A stretch of 23,791 nucleotides of DNA from CAZGSN01 sp964371655. Lineage in GTDB: Bacteria > Desulfobacterota > Binatia > HRBIN30. Under the pieces are notes generated by a model. That model had not been told where the DNA came from and searched no databases. It saw only the letters and a program-made list of their open reading frames with translations. The stretch is from NCBI GenBank assembly GCA_964371655.1, contig CAYJOD010000097.1:1-23791 (forward strand), in the 5' to 3' direction. Shown in pieces: positions 23,501-23,791 of the stretch (the stretch's first letter is position 1; each line of letters starts with the position of its first letter). The translations under genes and the position numbers were made by a program.

Positions 23501-23673
23501 GTGGTGGTCGCGGTTGGAACGGCCGTATTCGTCGGTGAAGGGAGCGCGGTGAAGGTCTGGGTCGAGGTGCTTGTCGGCGTCGGCACGGCGTCAGGCGATG
23601 TGACGCCGCGGTCACAACCGCAGGCGAACAGGGCGATGAGGACCGCTCCCCCGACGATTGGCGATCTGCGCAT
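20512..23673 (-). CDS. Lipoprotein with PHP/CehA-like metallohydrolase domain
   Basis: Predicted 1053 aa. ATG 23673 is chosen because GGGAGGAA precedes it; the longer frame to 23787 lacks this. The signal peptide ends in ALFAC (Cys 18 the probable lipid site), followed by a Thr/Ser/Pro linker to about residue 100. A large beta-rich region covers about 105-380. Carboxypeptidase-regulatory-like beta-sandwich repeats lie at about 388-480 and 480-590. Residues about 605-830 resemble the PHP-type metal-dependent hydrolase fold of CehA/McbA proteins: FHVH (His611, His613), ATDHD (His644), AEEITT, a GHF and NHVN histidine, and SDSDTHH (Asp822, His824). These could bind two or three metal ions for phosphoester or carbamate-like hydrolysis. 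The C-terminus has a DVDGNGRFDP calcium-loop-like end. Substrate unknown. Confidence 0.82.
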   Translation of the reverse strand: MRRSPIVGGAVLIALFACGCDRGVTSPDAVPTPTSTSTQTFTALPSPTNTAVPTATTTIAPTASTTPTTTSSSTQAQPPTPTLTATPPPPTSTPTLAITARARRITATSDLIGGPLARGRIGDYLIANDKIRVIIADKGRHQDFLLTYGGNIIDADRVRPAGEPDRDSFEAVAPLINISSTINVQEIDVINDGSDGGAAVVRTVGVDDLFDPIDPVSSILGFGVGGIPESARDKDLPIEIMTTYTLQPGDEYVKVETTVKNNGETKLNLYIGDFVNGSGEFDLFIPGLGFGQVALRPTIPLLAYTGYGLATGVSYGIVPKGTASGFNDSGITAYIAGQRIIDVLLFQALGAFPVEAGATNTYERYFVVGDGDAAAIVDAQNKINRSTVGTVAGKITAGGQPARDALVAVLGPSGPATATLNVVDSLRTDAAGNFSGTLRPGNYRLLAKLPGYPYDSGTTTPTQYPITVVAGGTVTQDIQLPGTGTLRVRVSDQDAQPLAAKVSIVGFDASPDPGTAQNLGGFKLTGNIFGTAIKQRSVTLFGVVDVVFTGLDGGREDVSLQPGEYELVVSHGPEYSIAKQRITILPDARTDADLKLARVVDTDGFVSTDFHVHLINSPDCWVTKEERVLTMLAEGVDYFVATDHDFRTDLRPTVASLGAGGNIGVSIAEEITTADLGHFNSWPLPIDPNSLTGGALDWGRAGVAAGRDFPSLGSYDLSPAEIFAALPAQTVRQVNHVNSATLGFLTVAGIDTLRKPPQSFTPPSLIRQDPNLANLFSDGFTALELWIEGSREQTEELLGPNLGDWFNLLNQGIIRTATSDSDTHHTALIQAGGPRNFVASSSDDPAQIDEMEIVNSVNQGRVIGSNAPFVRISIDGDNGESAGLALGQTNLVRATSGTVTLNVRVQSPVWAEFDTVDVFVNTVPTAMPDKNIFGVEVPSYVPAPQLSLKLGRDFERSEVVVHPDIAGAVRFEAQVTRALQVDRDAWVVVVVRGSDGVSKPLWPMNPQDLQVESNQTLDALTDGNLGEGGQPAVAYTNPLFIDVDGNGRFDPAP

Positions 23674-23791
23674 GTCCGTTCCTCCCGGCGTGCCGCCGCG
23701 CGCCTCACGGATGGGCTGTACCACTTCTGTCATACTGTGGAAACGCACCCGCGACGGAGAGTCAGGGCCTCGGCAAAGTCGAGTCACGGAG
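23674..23791 (-). other. Upstream region of the lipoprotein gene
   Basis: It holds the GGGAGGAA ribosome-binding site of the PHP-like lipoprotein. I see no confident promoter or neighbouring gene before the window ends. Confidence 0.4.

Overview
The window is GC-rich, with long antisense open frames of the kind high GC produces. It carries no rRNA, tRNA, integrase or recognisable transposase. Two secreted proteins end in dockerin-like paired calcium loops, three have long Thr/Pro/Ser-rich linkers, and intergenic space is full of palindromic repeats. Together this resembles uncultured soil or groundwater bacteria of the Binatia or other deltaproteobacterial type. That assignment rests on gene style only.

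Layout. 1-590: composite palindromic repeat, then no gene. 591-2535: two overlapping genes for membrane proteins, the first a zinc-ribbon/TlpA-thioredoxin fusion. 2536-2933: duplicated sequence split by a foldback element. 2934-4505: glycerol-3-phosphate dehydrogenase. 5003-6785: a small membrane protein and a histidine-phosphatase-like lipoprotein. 6786-7323: repeats. 7324-8297: divergent bolA and a PlsC-type acyltransferase. 8410-13015: a short-chain dehydrogenase and an acetoin-dehydrogenase-like operon (E1 alpha, E1 beta, and an E2 with an alpha/beta-hydrolase C-terminus). 13016-13531: repeats. 13532-14989 (minus): secreted dockerin-like protein. 15128-15367 (minus): remnant of a DUF4143-type ATPase. 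15903-18875: beta-helix surface protein. 19014-20261 (minus): HEAT-repeat protein. 20512-23673 (minus): PHP/CehA-like lipoprotein.

The most striking signal is between the genes. Five small foldback elements (about 130-240 bp) can be delimited by imperfect terminal inverted repeats and flanking direct repeats of 7-12 bp. Most contain two hairpins in opposite orientation. Two of them sit exactly at the gene junctions of the acetoin-dehydrogenase-like operon. Removing each with one direct-repeat copy restores a tight operon: a TGATG stop/start overlap between E1 beta and E2, and a 13-nt gap between E1 alpha and E1 beta. Several paired hairpins differ by compensatory changes in their stems, so base pairing rather than sequence appears conserved.

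Metabolically, the dehydrogenase cluster could oxidise acetoin or a similar 2-hydroxyketone or 2-oxoacid to an acyl-CoA, with the short-chain dehydrogenase interconverting the alcohol and ketone. No E3 is present in the window. The remaining genes are mostly envelope or secreted proteins with no obvious shared pathway.
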